64,000 nucleotides of DNA. It comes from JAWVFM01 sp963823245. GTDB taxonomy: Bacteria > Actinomycetota > Thermoleophilia > Solirubrobacterales > 70-9. The position numbers and the translations under genes were made by a program. Location of the stretch: the NCBI GenBank assembly GCA_963823245.1, contig CAWGKQ010000008.1:558001-622000 (forward strand), given 5' to 3'. Shown piece after piece: positions 41,945 through 51,114 of the stretch (position 1 is the first letter of the stretch; every line of letters begins with the position of its first letter). The notes under the pieces are model-generated. The model was not told where the DNA came from. It worked only from the letters and a program-made list of their open reading frames with translations, and did not search any database.

Positions 41945-43105
41945 TTAGAAGTCGGAGACCGATTGGATCAGCGGATAGGCGCGACGCTCGCCACGGGGCT
42001 TGCCGCTGACCACGATCTGGGGCAGGCCCATCGGCCCGACGCTGGCCCGCCCCTCGAACAGGAAGCGATCGAACTCGAACGGGAGACTGGTCGAGCTCAG
42101 GGGCTGCGGGCCGTCCTGGATCGAAAAATGCAGATGGGGCGCGCTGCTGTTGCCGCTGTTGCCGAGCAGCCCGATCACCTGACCGGTACGCACCCGCTGC
42201 CCCCGCTTGACCTGAACCGAGCCGGGTTGCAGGTGCGCGTAGACGGCGTACTTGCCCGGCGCGATCTTGACCACGACTCCGTTGCCGACGAACTGCGCCG
42301 GGCTATGGACGCCCGGTGCGATCGGGTCATTGTTGATCGGCGCATCGGGACGGTCGTTGACGGCAGAGACCACCCTTCCAGCGGCGACGCTGTGCACCTT
42401 CGCTCCGTAGGCGACGTAATCGCCGACCTTGGTGCCGGCGCCGTGAAAGATGACGCCGTCGCGGACGCGCGCCCAGTCGATCGCGAACGTCTCGATCGAC
42501 AGCAGCCTCCCGTTCGTCGGCAGGAGTGTGCTGCGATGCGGAAAGTCTGGAGCGCAGCACCCGTTTGCGTTCACCCAGCCCGCCCCATGGAGCGGTGGGG
42601 CGATCACGGTCGGCTGACCGCGATCGAGCCGCAGTCGCGGCGCGTCGACCGTGTAGCTGCCGACCCCGACGCTGATGGGAGTCGGCGCGAGCGCATAGCG
42701 GACGTGGTTGCTCAGGCGCTTCGGCAGCTCGGCTCGACGAGCCAGGACCAGGTCGACGAGGATGACCACGGTCGACGCCCCGGGAACGGTCCGCGTCGGC
42801 TCGGTGGCGCCGAGAGCATGGGTATGTGCCGCGAGCCCGGCGCCGCGAAGCGTGAAGAGCTTCCGTCCCGGCGCCCTGACCACGAGCGACTTCAAGGTCA
42901 CGTCGGCCTCGAGGCTGTTCGTGATCAACAGGTCGTATTCGACGTGCTTGCGCCCATCGTCGGCGAGGACGTAGTGAGGCGAGCCGACGGCATCGACCGT
43001 GATCGCCGTCGTCTCATCCTTGACGGCGCCGGCCGCGGCCGGGAGCGCGACGCACACGGAAGCGGTGAGAACGGCGATCACAGCCCGCCAGTGCCACACT
43101 CGCAT
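41945..43105 (-). CDS. Secreted M23 family peptidase
   Basis: 386-aa exported peptidoglycan endopeptidase. Signal peptide (WRAVIAVLTASVCVALPAAA), an N-terminal ~180-residue beta-rich domain, then M23/LytM: PHRSTLLPTNGRL and ETFAIDW (His and Asp ligands), GAKVHSVAAGRVVSAVNDRP, YAVYAHLQPGSVQVKRGQRV and SSAPHLHFSIQDGP (HxH ligand). All zinc ligands seem intact, in contrast to the protein at 7680-8339. ATG at 43105 is used; the open frame upstream is not coding. Follows the TIGR03118 gene on the same strand, separated by a strong hairpin. Confidence 0.9.
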   Translation of the reverse strand: MRVWHWRAVIAVLTASVCVALPAAAGAVKDETTAITVDAVGSPHYVLADDGRKHVEYDLLITNSLEADVTLKSLVVRAPGRKLFTLRGAGLAAHTHALGATEPTRTVPGASTVVILVDLVLARRAELPKRLSNHVRYALAPTPISVGVGSYTVDAPRLRLDRGQPTVIAPPLHGAGWVNANGCCAPDFPHRSTLLPTNGRLLSIETFAIDWARVRDGVIFHGAGTKVGDYVAYGAKVHSVAAGRVVSAVNDRPDAPINNDPIAPGVHSPAQFVGNGVVVKIAPGKYAVYAHLQPGSVQVKRGQRVRTGQVIGLLGNSGNSSAPHLHFSIQDGPQPLSSTSLPFEFDRFLFEGRASVGPMGLPQIVVSGKPRGERRAYPLIQSVSDF

Positions 43106-43181
43106 CAAGGCTCCTTCCTCTCGGGATCCTCGGACAACCGTACACGCGGAGAACGACGGCTGGCTCTCCCAGCGCCCGAGC

Positions 43182-43206
43182 GGGGGCCGCCGGACGGGCG
43201 GCCCCC
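43182..43206 (-). terminator. GC-rich hairpin terminator candidate
   Basis: GGGGGCCGCC and GGCGGCCCCC form a perfect 10-bp stem with a 5-base loop, starting 13 bases after the stop of the TIGR03118 gene and lying upstream of the M23 gene. No T-tract follows, as is frequent in actinobacterial terminators. Confidence 0.6.
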
Positions 43207-43218
43207 CAGCCTGGCCAC

Positions 43219-44319
43219 CTAGGGCGTTGAGGCCGTGAGCTCGCCGAAGAGGCCGTGCGCCTCGTGGTCCGGGCCGGCCGTGAACAGCAGCGTGTTCGGG
43301 GTCCCGATCGCAATGCCATTGCCGAACTCGAGGGCCCACAGGCCGTCGATCTCGAGCGTCCCGCCGCCCGAATTCTCGACCGGGCCGAGGAACTGGCCGC
43401 TCTTCGGGTTGAAGGCGTTGATGTGACCGTTCCCGAAGTTCCCGACCAGCAGATCGCCGCCGAGCGAGCCGAAGCCCTTCGGCGCCAGCACGATCCCCCA
43501 CGGGGAGTCGAGCGGGCCGCGCGAGACGAGCCGGTCGATCATCTTTCCGGTCGTGCTGTAGACGTCAACGAATCCGTGCCCTGCGCCCGCGACGTCATCC
43601 TCCGCGTTCTTGTCCTGCTTCGCATAGGTGACGAGGATGCGGTTCCCGACCGCTTCGATCCCGAACGGGGCGTAGCCCTTCGGCAGACCGGGGTCCTTGA
43701 AGGCACCAGGGTCCTTCACCCGCTTGAAGTTGCCGTCGAACACGTCGACCTTGCCGTGGTGGAAGTCCGTTGCGTAGAGCCTCTCGCCGCCCTTCGCCTT
43801 TGCGATCGCGAGGCCCTTGAAGATGGCCCCCTTCACCTTCGCCACAGTCTCCGCCTTCGTGGCCGGCGAACTCGATGTGTTCCAGGCCGTAATCCTCCCG
43901 GCCTCGGAGTCGAATATGAAGAGCGCCGCGCCGGTGCTCGTCATGAAGTCAGGCGAGCTGTTGAAGACCATCCCGGTGGGCGCGCCACCCGGAATCGAGA
44001 CGGTGAGCGGGACCTTCGCGACGGGCTTGCCACCGCCGCCCATGTAGAGGGTCGAGTTATTGCTGCCGTTGTTCGCCACCCAGGCGGGCGTCGCAGGGCC
44101 GAACGCAAGGCCCCAGGCGTTGACGAGGTCGCCGTCCTTGAGGTCCGCCTTCCCCGCCTGGTCCGAGACGAGGTTGTGCTGGCTGACCTCGCCGGCGCTG
44201 GACGCCGAGCCCGCAAGGGCGCTCGTCGCGAGCGCCGTCGCTGCCAGCGCGACCGCCAAAGCCGTGGCTGTAAGCCATACCGACCGGTTTCTCGTTTGTT
44301 CCTGCGGTGAGAAGCGCAT
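43219..44319 (-). CDS. Exported TIGR03118 family protein
   Basis: 366-aa secreted beta-propeller-like protein. Signal peptide (VWLTATALAVALAATALATS), then HNLVSDQAGKADLKDGDLVN, NAWGLAFGPATPAWVANNGS, GTLEIDGLWALEFGNGIAIG and LFTAGPDHEAHGLFGELT, the standard TIGR03118 blocks. GAAGGAGG before the ATG at 44319 settles the start; an in-frame start at 44340 is less well placed. Function of this family is unknown; it is extracytoplasmic. Confidence 0.9.
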   Translation of the reverse strand: MRFSPQEQTRNRSVWLTATALAVALAATALATSALAGSASSAGEVSQHNLVSDQAGKADLKDGDLVNAWGLAFGPATPAWVANNGSNNSTLYMGGGGKPVAKVPLTVSIPGGAPTGMVFNSSPDFMTSTGAALFIFDSEAGRITAWNTSSSPATKAETVAKVKGAIFKGLAIAKAKGGERLYATDFHHGKVDVFDGNFKRVKDPGAFKDPGLPKGYAPFGIEAVGNRILVTYAKQDKNAEDDVAGAGHGFVDVYSTTGKMIDRLVSRGPLDSPWGIVLAPKGFGSLGGDLLVGNFGNGHINAFNPKSGQFLGPVENSGGGTLEIDGLWALEFGNGIAIGTPNTLLFTAGPDHEAHGLFGELTASTP

Positions 44320-44466
44320 ACGCGCACCTCCTTCGATCACTTGCCCTACCGAGTAGGCCGTCCTTGGGGCCTACTCGCGACGATCCGATGAGGTTCAGTC
44401 CATCGCGGCAGCTCCACGCTTCCTTCGAAGAGCTCGCCACGGGCGTGCTAGAACGACGGATGGACG

Positions 44467-45218
44467 ATGACGACGGACTACGAGGAGATCGGCGATCAGT
44501 ACAAGCGCGCGAAGGCTCAGCCTTGGCGGACGTTCATCGAGGCACCCTCGCTGCTCGGGCTGGTGGGCGAGCTCGCCTGGAATGTCGGTGCTCGACCTCG
44601 CCTGCGGGGAGGGCCATTACACCCGGCTCCTGAAACAGGGCGGCGCGGACCGCGTTTCGGGCGTCGACCTCTCGCCTCGCATGATCGCCCTCGCGCGCGA
44701 AGCGGAGCAGCGCGAGCCGCTCGGAATCGACTACCTGGTTGGCGATGTCCTCGATCTCGACCCGCCCGAGCGCTTCGACATCGTGGCCGCGGCGTACCTT
44801 CTCAACTACGCCAGCAGTCGCCAGGAGCTGCGCGCGATGTGCGAGGCCATCGCCCGCGCTCTCAAGCCGGGTGGCCGTTTCGTGACCGTCAACACCAGGC
44901 CCGGCCTCGCGTTCCGCGACATCGATTACACGCCGTACGGATTCGAGCGAATCTTCGTCGGCGAGATGCCCGAGGGCGCGCCGTACACCTGGCGAATCCA
45001 CCTCGACGAATCGTCATTCGACATCACGAACTTCCATCTCAGCGCCCGCAACCCACGAGTGGGCGTTGAGCGCGGCCGGCCTTGAGCACGCGCGCTGGTC
45101 AGACCCCACGGTCTCGGCGGAGGGTGAGAGGGCACTTCCCGGCGATTATTGGGAGCGCTTCCTCGAGCACCCGCCGATTCAATTGCTCGAATGTCGAGTT
45201 CCCACCGCATCACCGTGA
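44467..45218 (+). pseudogene. Class I SAM methyltransferase, two frameshifts
   Basis: Three consecutive pieces of one methyltransferase: TTDYEEIGDQYKRAKAQPWR and TFIEAPSLLGLVGELA (frame 1); MSVLDLACGEGHYTRLLKQG, VSGVDLSPRMIALAREAEQR, RFDIVAAAYLLNYASSRQEL, RALKPGGRFVTVNTRPGLAF (frame 2); THEWALSAAGLEHARWSDPT to the stop at 45216-45218 (frame 3). Breaks are near 44585 and 45035. The first break hits just before SAM motif I. Divergent (147 bp) from the TIGR03118 gene. Confidence 0.85.
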
Positions 45219-45246
45219 GCGCACCAGGAAGCGAAGCAAGTGCCCG

Positions 45247-46662
45247 TCAGGAATCCAGGAGCTCCAGGAGGACGTCGACGAGCAGATCCACGTCGGCCTG
45301 CTGAGTGCGCCAGTTCACGATCGCCGGGCGCAGCGCGACCTTTCCGTCGTATGTGGTGGTGCCGGCGAAGACCCGCCCGTCGCGGAGCAGCGCTTCGCCG
45401 AGGCCGCGGTTGAGGGCGTCGAGCTCGTCGGACGCGGTGCTCGCGGGATGGGCCCGAAAGCAGACGATGTTGAGAGGCACCTCCGCGAGCCGCTCGAGGT
45501 TCGGCTCCGCATCGACGCGATCGGCAAGGTGCTTCGCGAGCGCGAGGTGGCGGTCGACCAACTCCCGGTAGCCCGAGCGCCCATAGGCGCGAAGGGTCGC
45601 CCATACGGTTAGCGCGCGCGCCCGCCGGGAGTTCTCGGGGCTCACGAAGCCGGGATTGGGGTGCGGGTCGTCGGGCGAGGGGAGGTACGGGGCGCCGACG
45701 TTGAAGGTGCGCGAGAGGCGTCCGGGATCGCGCACGAACGCGAAGCCGCAGTCGTAGGGAACGTTCAGCCACTTGTGGCCGTCGGAGATGACCGAGTTCG
45801 CCCGTTCGATTCCCGTGGTGAGCCCTTTCGCGGAGGAGCTCAGTCTGGCGAAGAGGCCGAACGCCCCGTCGACATGGAGCCATGCGCCATGCTCCTCGGC
45901 AAGGTCGGCGAGCCGCTCGATCGGATCAAAATCGCCGGCGTTCACCTCACCGGCGTTGGCGACGAGGATCGCGGGGCCCTCGAGCTCACGAAGCCTCTTC
46001 TCAAGGGCATCGGCGTCGAGGCGTCCGGCGCCGTCGCGGACAAATCGCTCGATGGAGCCCTGCCCCATGCCGAGCATTCCAATCGCCTGCACGGCGCTCG
46101 GGTGGATGTAGCCGCTGGTCAGGATCGGGACAGCCGGCAGGCTCGACAATCCGGCGCGCTCCACGTCGACCCCACGTTGCTCGGCCCACCAGCTTCGCGC
46201 CGCGGCGAGGGCGACGAAGTTGGCCATCGTCGCCCCGGTGGTGAGGACCCCGCCGAACTCCTTCGGAAGCTCGAACAGCTGGCGCAGCCAGTCGACGGAG
46301 ACCTGCTCAAGACGTGCCGCGAACGGCGAGGAGGACCATCCAAAGGCCACCTGGTCGTAGGTCGATGCGAGCCAGTCGGCACTCAGAGCTGCGGGCGTCC
46401 CGCCACCCATCACGAAGTGAAAGAAGCGCGGCCCGCTCGAGCGGGTGGCCGCCCGCTCTCCGCGATTGGCCAATTCCTCGATTGTCGCGACGGTGCCATC
46501 GCCGTGCTCGGGCATCGGGTCCGACCAACGGCGGATCGCCTCCTCGGTCCCGGCCTCGAGAACGGGGCGGGTGTCGAGGTCGGAGAGGTACCGCTTGGCG
46601 GCCGCCGCCGCGGTCGTTAGCGCCGCGCCGAGCTCGTCCTTCTCGCTCAGTGGATCGGCCAC
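45247..46662 (-). CDS. Group II PLP-dependent decarboxylase (aromatic-amino-acid/glutamate type)
   Basis: 471-aa pyridoxal-phosphate enzyme. The PLP lysine lies in SVISDGHKWLNVPYDCGFAF, the classical H-K motif of group II decarboxylases; GGVLTTGATMANFVALAAAR and LHVDGAFGLFARLSS hold the phosphate-binding and PLP-stacking regions. It most resembles the aromatic-L-amino-acid decarboxylase branch but lacks a hallmark that would name the substrate. Convergent with the broken methyltransferase. Confidence 0.93.
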   Translation of the reverse strand: MADPLSEKDELGAALTTAAAAAKRYLSDLDTRPVLEAGTEEAIRRWSDPMPEHGDGTVATIEELANRGERAATRSSGPRFFHFVMGGGTPAALSADWLASTYDQVAFGWSSSPFAARLEQVSVDWLRQLFELPKEFGGVLTTGATMANFVALAAARSWWAEQRGVDVERAGLSSLPAVPILTSGYIHPSAVQAIGMLGMGQGSIERFVRDGAGRLDADALEKRLRELEGPAILVANAGEVNAGDFDPIERLADLAEEHGAWLHVDGAFGLFARLSSSAKGLTTGIERANSVISDGHKWLNVPYDCGFAFVRDPGRLSRTFNVGAPYLPSPDDPHPNPGFVSPENSRRARALTVWATLRAYGRSGYRELVDRHLALAKHLADRVDAEPNLERLAEVPLNIVCFRAHPASTASDELDALNRGLGEALLRDGRVFAGTTTYDGKVALRPAIVNWRTQQADVDLLVDVLLELLDS

Positions 46663-46699
46663 CGACCGATACTAGACGCGACCAGGCGTGGGCTAGGGC

Positions 46700-47236
46700 T
46701 CAGCGCGAACCGGGTCCGAGAGCCGCGTCGATGTAGGCGCGCTCCAGCAACGTCGCACTGCCGACGCTGCGGACTACGAGGACCGAATCGCTCAATTGCA
46801 GATGGTCGCCGAAACGAACGGGGATCTGCACGACACAACCGGGCGACTCGAGCTCAACACCGCGACGTCGAGAGTCTGAGGGGGCTGGGGAGATCTTGGC
46901 CGGGGCAGCCTTCTCGGCCTCGTCCCGTGCACTCTCGGCGGCTCGGAGTCGGGCCTCGATCTCCGAGACGATCGCGTGCCTGGCCGCCTCGGCTTCGCGC
47001 GCCAGCGCTCGGCCGCTGAGAACCTGGCGACCAGCCGCTCGCGCTGGCCGTCCGCTTTTCGCCGACGCGATCCGTCGCCTCTTCGCCGAGAGCGATCGGA
47101 GGCGCCGAGGTATTGAGGCGGAGATCGCCAAGCGCGTGCTGCCGGCCGCTGCGCCTGACGCGGGACAGCAATCCGCCGGCCTTGCGCGGCGGCATCGACC
47201 CCTCACGTCGGCCGGCACGCGCGTTTTGCCCTTCAC
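46700..47236 (-). CDS. Possible coiled-coil hypothetical protein
   Basis: 178-codon open frame, not recognised. The first third is Arg/Ala rich and may be non-coding; the central part (AREAEAARHAIVSEIEARLR, AAESARDEAEKAA) would be a coiled coil and the end (VQIPVRFGDHLQLSDSVLVV, SVGSATLLERAYIDAALGPG) looks like a folded strand-helix unit. Divergent (55 bp) from the basic protein at 47292. The alternative plus-strand frame here seems a shadow. If not a gene, 46663-47291 is a 630-bp gap. Confidence 0.35.
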   Translation of the reverse strand: MKGKTRVPADVRGRCRRARPADCCPASGAAAGSTRLAISASIPRRLRSLSAKRRRIASAKSGRPARAAGRQVLSGRALAREAEAARHAIVSEIEARLRAAESARDEAEKAAPAKISPAPSDSRRRGVELESPGCVVQIPVRFGDHLQLSDSVLVVRSVGSATLLERAYIDAALGPGSR

Positions 47237-47291
47237 CTCTTTGGGGTACCGAAACCCGACACGAGCAGGTATTTCGAGGAAGGAGCCTCAT

Positions 47292-47897
47292 ATGGCCCAG
47301 CAGGCCAAGACCAAGCAGACCAAGAATTCGTCGACGAGAGGCAACTCGCGATCGAGCTCCGGCTCGCGATCGAGCTCGAGCACGAGCCGCTCACCAAACG
47401 GAAGCTCCCGCGCCGGGACAAGCTCCCGGACGGCGAGCAAGCGCACGACCAAACGCACCGCCAGCCAGCGCAGCAATGGCGGGCGCGGCTCGACCTGGCG
47501 CGCGAGGTCCGACCAGGGCGGGGCGGCTAGCGCCACGAACGCCGCCCGCGAAGGCGTCAAGAGCGCCGGCAGCACCTTGGGCGACGTGGCCAAGAAGGCG
47601 CGGGTGCCGGCGCTCGCCGCCGGCACCGGGCTGGCTGGCGTTGCCGGAGGGATTGCGCTCGTGGCTCTCAAGCCGAGAAAGCGGGTCCTCGGCGTGCCGT
47701 TGCCGACCAAGAGCGGCACGCAGGCGGTGAGCGAGAACCTGGCCGCGGCAACCAAGAACGTCGGCAGCTTCGGCGAAGGGATGTCGTCGCTCGCTGCCGA
47801 GATCCGCAAGGTCCGGGAGGGCATCGCCGGGGGCAACGGCGAGAAGGGACGCTCTCCGATCGAGATCGTGCTCCAGGGCCTGACGAAGCGACACTAG
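47292..47897 (+). CDS. Low-complexity basic protein with hydrophobic segment
   Basis: 201-aa protein. Residues 1-75 are Ser/Thr/Arg/Lys-rich low complexity (SSSGSRSSSSTSRSPNGSSR); then ARSDQGGAASATNAAREGVK and a helix-turn leading to a hydrophobic stretch PALAAGTGLAGVAGGIALVA (about residues 110-130), and a C-terminal amphipathic region (ENLAAATKNVGSFGEGMSSL, AAEIRKVREGIA). Start fixed by GAAGGAGCCTC. Resembles small membrane-anchored gas-vesicle- or stress-associated proteins in Thermoleophilia, but I do not recognise the family. Function unknown. Confidence 0.75.
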   Translation: MAQQAKTKQTKNSSTRGNSRSSSGSRSSSSTSRSPNGSSRAGTSSRTASKRTTKRTASQRSNGGRGSTWRARSDQGGAASATNAAREGVKSAGSTLGDVAKKARVPALAAGTGLAGVAGGIALVALKPRKRVLGVPLPTKSGTQAVSENLAAATKNVGSFGEGMSSLAAEIRKVREGIAGGNGEKGRSPIEIVLQGLTKRH

Positions 47898-47989
47898 GGC
47901 CGCGGCCAGCTGCGGTGGGCGATGTCGGAAGGAGGAGGTCGAGATCATCCGCGAACGCCTGCGGCTGCTTGTCAGCGTGAATCCGATCA

Positions 47990-48005
47990 TGTGACCAAGG
48001 TCACG
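47990..48005. promoter_or_regulatory. Crp-like operator TGTGA-N6-TCACG
   Basis: TGTGACCAAGGTCACG matches nine of ten positions of the actinobacterial/enterobacterial Crp consensus (TGTGA-N6-TCACA), with a perfect GTGACC/GGTCAC inner palindrome. It lies 130 bp upstream of the best start of the SnoaL-like gene. Crp-family control is inferred from the sequence alone. Confidence 0.55.
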
Positions 48006-48139
48006 GTCGGTTGTTTGAACGGACTCCGGCCCGAAGCGGTTCTACGGTCATCACGATTCCCGCAGGAGAAGCTTTCTCGCCGCTGGCGGATTGCATTGAT
48101 GAAGCCATTGCCCGCCGCGGCGAAGGCTTCGCGGAACTG

Positions 48140-48589
48140 ATGGGACGAACGGTTCTTGATCGCGGCTCGGGATCTTCCGTCGCAGTATCGAGCGGCCAGG
48201 AGAAAGTGAAGGTAGTCCGGCGCTCGGTCGCGGCCTATAACCGCGGCGACTTGGAGGCCGTTCGTGAGCTGAACCACCCCGATGTGGAAGTGGATTGGTC
48301 GGCGTCCCGGGGTCTGGAGGCGGGCGTCTACCGCGGACGGGAGGATGTGGTCCGCTTCCACCGGAGCTTCCTTGACACCTTTCAGGAAGTCCGTATCGAG
48401 CCGGACCGCTTCATCGAGTCCGGTGATTCGGTCATCGTTCCCAACTCGGCTCACGTCCGAGGACGGGATGGCATAGAAGCAGTTGCGAGGAGCGCCCTGG
48501 TCTTCGAGGTTCGCGGGGGGCGGATAGCGCGCCTCTGTCTCTATCAGGAGACGGGCGAGGCCCTCGAAGCCGCCGGGCTGCGGGAGTAG
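48140..48589 (+). CDS. SnoaL-like NTF2-fold protein
   Basis: 149-aa protein from ATG 48140. VVRRSVAAYNRGDLEAVREL, HPDVEVDWSASRGLEAGVYR, GREDVVRFHRSFLDTFQEVR and LVFEVRGGRIARLCLYQETG are standard SnoaL/NTF2-like blocks. Homology starts near SSGQEKVKVVRR, so the first ~20 residues are doubtful, and the frame is open back to 48011. A Crp-like palindrome is upstream. Enzymatic role, if any, unknown. Confidence 0.75.
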   Translation: MGRTVLDRGSGSSVAVSSGQEKVKVVRRSVAAYNRGDLEAVRELNHPDVEVDWSASRGLEAGVYRGREDVVRFHRSFLDTFQEVRIEPDRFIESGDSVIVPNSAHVRGRDGIEAVARSALVFEVRGGRIARLCLYQETGEALEAAGLRE

Positions 48590-48626
48590 GCGCGCCCGGC
48601 ACCAAGCGTCCGCCGGAGCCGAGCCA

Positions 48627-49602
48627 TCATCTCCGGGAGCTGCCGCCGGGCCACGGGACCCCCGCGTGGCGCCCGATGGCCGGCCCGTCCGCGGCTCCAC
48701 CCGCTCCAAGCCCACACACCAGCGCCTCGGTGAGGGCGGCGCCGGCGGTCCCGTCGGGGTCGAGTGTGGGGTTGTATATCGTCACCTCGACGCCCGCGAC
48801 GCGGCCGGTTGTCATCGCCGCGGCGAGGACGATTGCGAGCTCGTCGGGCGACATACCGCCGGGCTGGCGGTAGTCGACAGCGGGCATGACGGCGTCGTCA
48901 AGCACATCTGCGTCGATGTGGACCCAGAACCGGTCGGGAGCGCCCGGGCGGACCAGGTGGGCGGTGGCGCGCTCGGCGACCGCCCGCGCGCCAGCCGCGC
49001 GGAGCTCTGCGAGGTCGAGTGCGAGGAGCGCCTCGGGAAGTGGCTGGCTACCGTCGCGCGCCTGCTCCTCCGCGTCCCGGAAGCCCACGATGACGGTGTC
49101 CTCGGCGGCGACGATGGGCGAGCGGCCCTCGATGTCGCCGACCGCGGACGGTCCATGGCCTGTGACAAGCGCGAGGTCCATCGACGCCGCTTCGCCTGAG
49201 GGCTCGGCCGACGGCTGATAGAAGTCGGCATGCCCGTCGAGGAACAGGAGCCCGGCGCCGTCACCGCGGCGCAGCGCCAGCGTCCCGCCGAGCAGCACGC
49301 TGCAATCGCCGCCGAGGACGAGCGGGACCTCGCCGGCGTCGAGCACGGTCCCGACCGCGTCGGCGAGGGCGACCGCGTAGCCGGCTACCTCGGAGCCGTT
49401 GAGCACGCCGCTATGCGGGATCGCGCACGCCCGAGCCGGTCGGCGGCGCGACCGTAGTGGCGATCCGTGCGCCTAGCGCCCTCGCGAGGCCGTGGCCGAG
49501 CAACGCGTCGCCGAGTCCCTCCACACCGGTGGCGCGAAGACCGAGGCCCGAAGGCGCCCCAATGATGGCGAAGCGCGGCGATGCGATCGGCGACTCAGAC
49601 AC
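48627..49602 (-). pseudogene. Arginase/agmatinase family hydrolase, single frameshift
   Basis: Binuclear manganese ureohydrolase in two frames. N-part from GTG 49602: FAIIGAPSGLGLRATGVEGL and ARALGARIATTVAPP. C-part: LNGSEVAGYAVALADAVGTV, PLVLGGDCSVLLGGTLALRR, LLFLDGHADFYQPSAE (Asp-x-His-x-Asp), FWVHIDADVLDDAVMPAVDY (Asp-x-Asp) and QPGGMSPDEL. All metal ligands except the usual His of GGDHS (here GGDCS) are kept. The break is near 49425, just after the N-terminal segment. Confidence 0.87.
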
Positions 49603-49777
49603 CGCGCTCGCGGTCCCTCGACCGCCGCCCTCCCCGCACTTGATTCGAGCGCCACTGCAACAGCGTCGGCGATGAGTTCATCTCCTGCGGTCCCTCACGA
49701 CCCAGGGAGCTGACCCTACCTGACCCGCTGCGCACGCCCCGATGCCGGTCCGGAGCGGCTCGGCGTAGGGTCTCGAT

Positions 49778-51076
49778 ATGAGACCGTGCACCGTCGTCTT
49801 CTTCCCCGAGGGAGCGTTCGGGCCGACGAACAACTGCGTCGGGATCGGCGAGGTCCTGCGGGAGCGGGGGCATCGAGTGCTCTTCGTCGTCGAGGAGTCG
49901 TTCGCGGGAACGCTCGAGAGTCGGGGATTCGAGGAGCGGTTGATGCGGCTGGCGCCTCCGCCAGAGACCCCGGAGGAGCCGGGGCAGTTCTGGAAGGACT
50001 TCATCCGCGAGACAGCGCCGGTATTCCGCGAGACGACCTTCGAGCAGCTCGCCGACTTCATGGCGCCGACCTGGCGGGCACTGATCGACGGCGCGCGCTA
50101 CGTAGACAAGCAGCTGACCGAGATCTTCGACGAGCTCTCGCCTCAAGCGATCGTCGAGGACAACGTCTGCGCCTTCCCCGCGATCCTCGCGAGCGGGCGG
50201 CCGTGGGTGCGGATCGTCTCCTGCAACCCGTTGGAGCTCAAGGATCCGCAGCTGCCGCCTCCCTACTCGGGCCTGCCCGCCGACGACCGCTCGCAGTGGG
50301 AAGCGTTCCGCGCCGAGTACCGCCGGGCGATCGAGGAGATACAGCGCGAGTTCAGCGAGTTCTGCGTCGAGCGCGGAGCGCCGCCGCTGCCGGAGGAGGA
50401 GTTCATTCACAGCTCAGCCTGGCTCAACCTCTACCTCTATCCGCGCGAGCTCGACTACCGGCGCTCGCGACCGCTCGGGCCGACATGGCACAACCTCGAG
50501 TCGAGCGTGCGCACCTCGGACGAGCCGTGGAGCCCGCCGGCGCGGATCGCAGACGGCGAGGGCGCTTTGATCTACCTGAGCCTCGGCTCGCTGGGCTCCG
50601 GTGACGTGGCGCTGATGGAGCGCCTGGTCGAGTCGCTCGGCAAGACGCGGCACCGCTACGTCGTCTCGCGGGGACCGCAGCACGCCGAATACGAGCTGGC
50701 CGAGAACATGGTCGGGGGGGAGTTCCTGCCGCAGGTCTCGGTGCTTCCCCACGTCGACCTCGTGATCACTCACGCCGGGAACAACACGACCACCGAGGCG
50801 ATCCACTTCGGCAAGCCGCTGATCGCGCTGCCGCTCTTCTGGGACCAGCACGACAACGCGCAGCGCATTGACGAGACCGGCTTCGGCATGCGCCTCGACA
50901 CCTACCGCTTCAGGGACGAGCAGATGAGCGGGGCGATCGACCGTCTCCTCGGCGACGATGAGCTGCGTGGGCGACGCCGCGCGATCGCCGAGCGCCTGCA
51001 GGCGGAGCCGGGGAACGTGCGCGCCGCCGACTTGATCGAGCGACTGGCGACGACGGGACAGCCGGTTGCCGCCTGA
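49778..51076 (+). CDS. UDP-glycosyltransferase (GT1, MGT family)
   Basis: 432-aa GT-B glycosyltransferase that would glycosylate a small hydrophobic acceptor. N-lobe VVFFPEGAFGPTNNCVGIGE and LRERGHRVLFVVEES; C-lobe ALIYLSLGSLGSGDVALMER, GEFLPQVSVLPHVDLVITHA, GNNTTTEAIHFGKPLIALPL and FWDQHDNAQRI, the UDP-sugar-binding signature. The His of HAG is kept. Separated from neighbours by over 35 bp on each side; partner genes are not apparent. Confidence 0.93.
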   Translation: MRPCTVVFFPEGAFGPTNNCVGIGEVLRERGHRVLFVVEESFAGTLESRGFEERLMRLAPPPETPEEPGQFWKDFIRETAPVFRETTFEQLADFMAPTWRALIDGARYVDKQLTEIFDELSPQAIVEDNVCAFPAILASGRPWVRIVSCNPLELKDPQLPPPYSGLPADDRSQWEAFRAEYRRAIEEIQREFSEFCVERGAPPLPEEEFIHSSAWLNLYLYPRELDYRRSRPLGPTWHNLESSVRTSDEPWSPPARIADGEGALIYLSLGSLGSGDVALMERLVESLGKTRHRYVVSRGPQHAEYELAENMVGGEFLPQVSVLPHVDLVITHAGNNTTTEAIHFGKPLIALPLFWDQHDNAQRIDETGFGMRLDTYRFRDEQMSGAIDRLLGDDELRGRRRAIAERLQAEPGNVRAADLIERLATTGQPVAA

Positions 51077-51114
51077 CGTTCGAGTCGGCCTGCTCATGGC
51101 CGAGGTCGGAACCG

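Noticed and set aside
43103..43218. Possible second c-di-AMP riboswitch before the active M23 peptidase
   Set aside because: None of the conserved ydaO strings is present; only a GC-rich terminator-like hairpin.
41945..43501. Longer start for the M23 peptidase (518 aa)
   Set aside because: Extension crosses the hairpin and the end of the preceding gene; the signal peptide begins at 43105.
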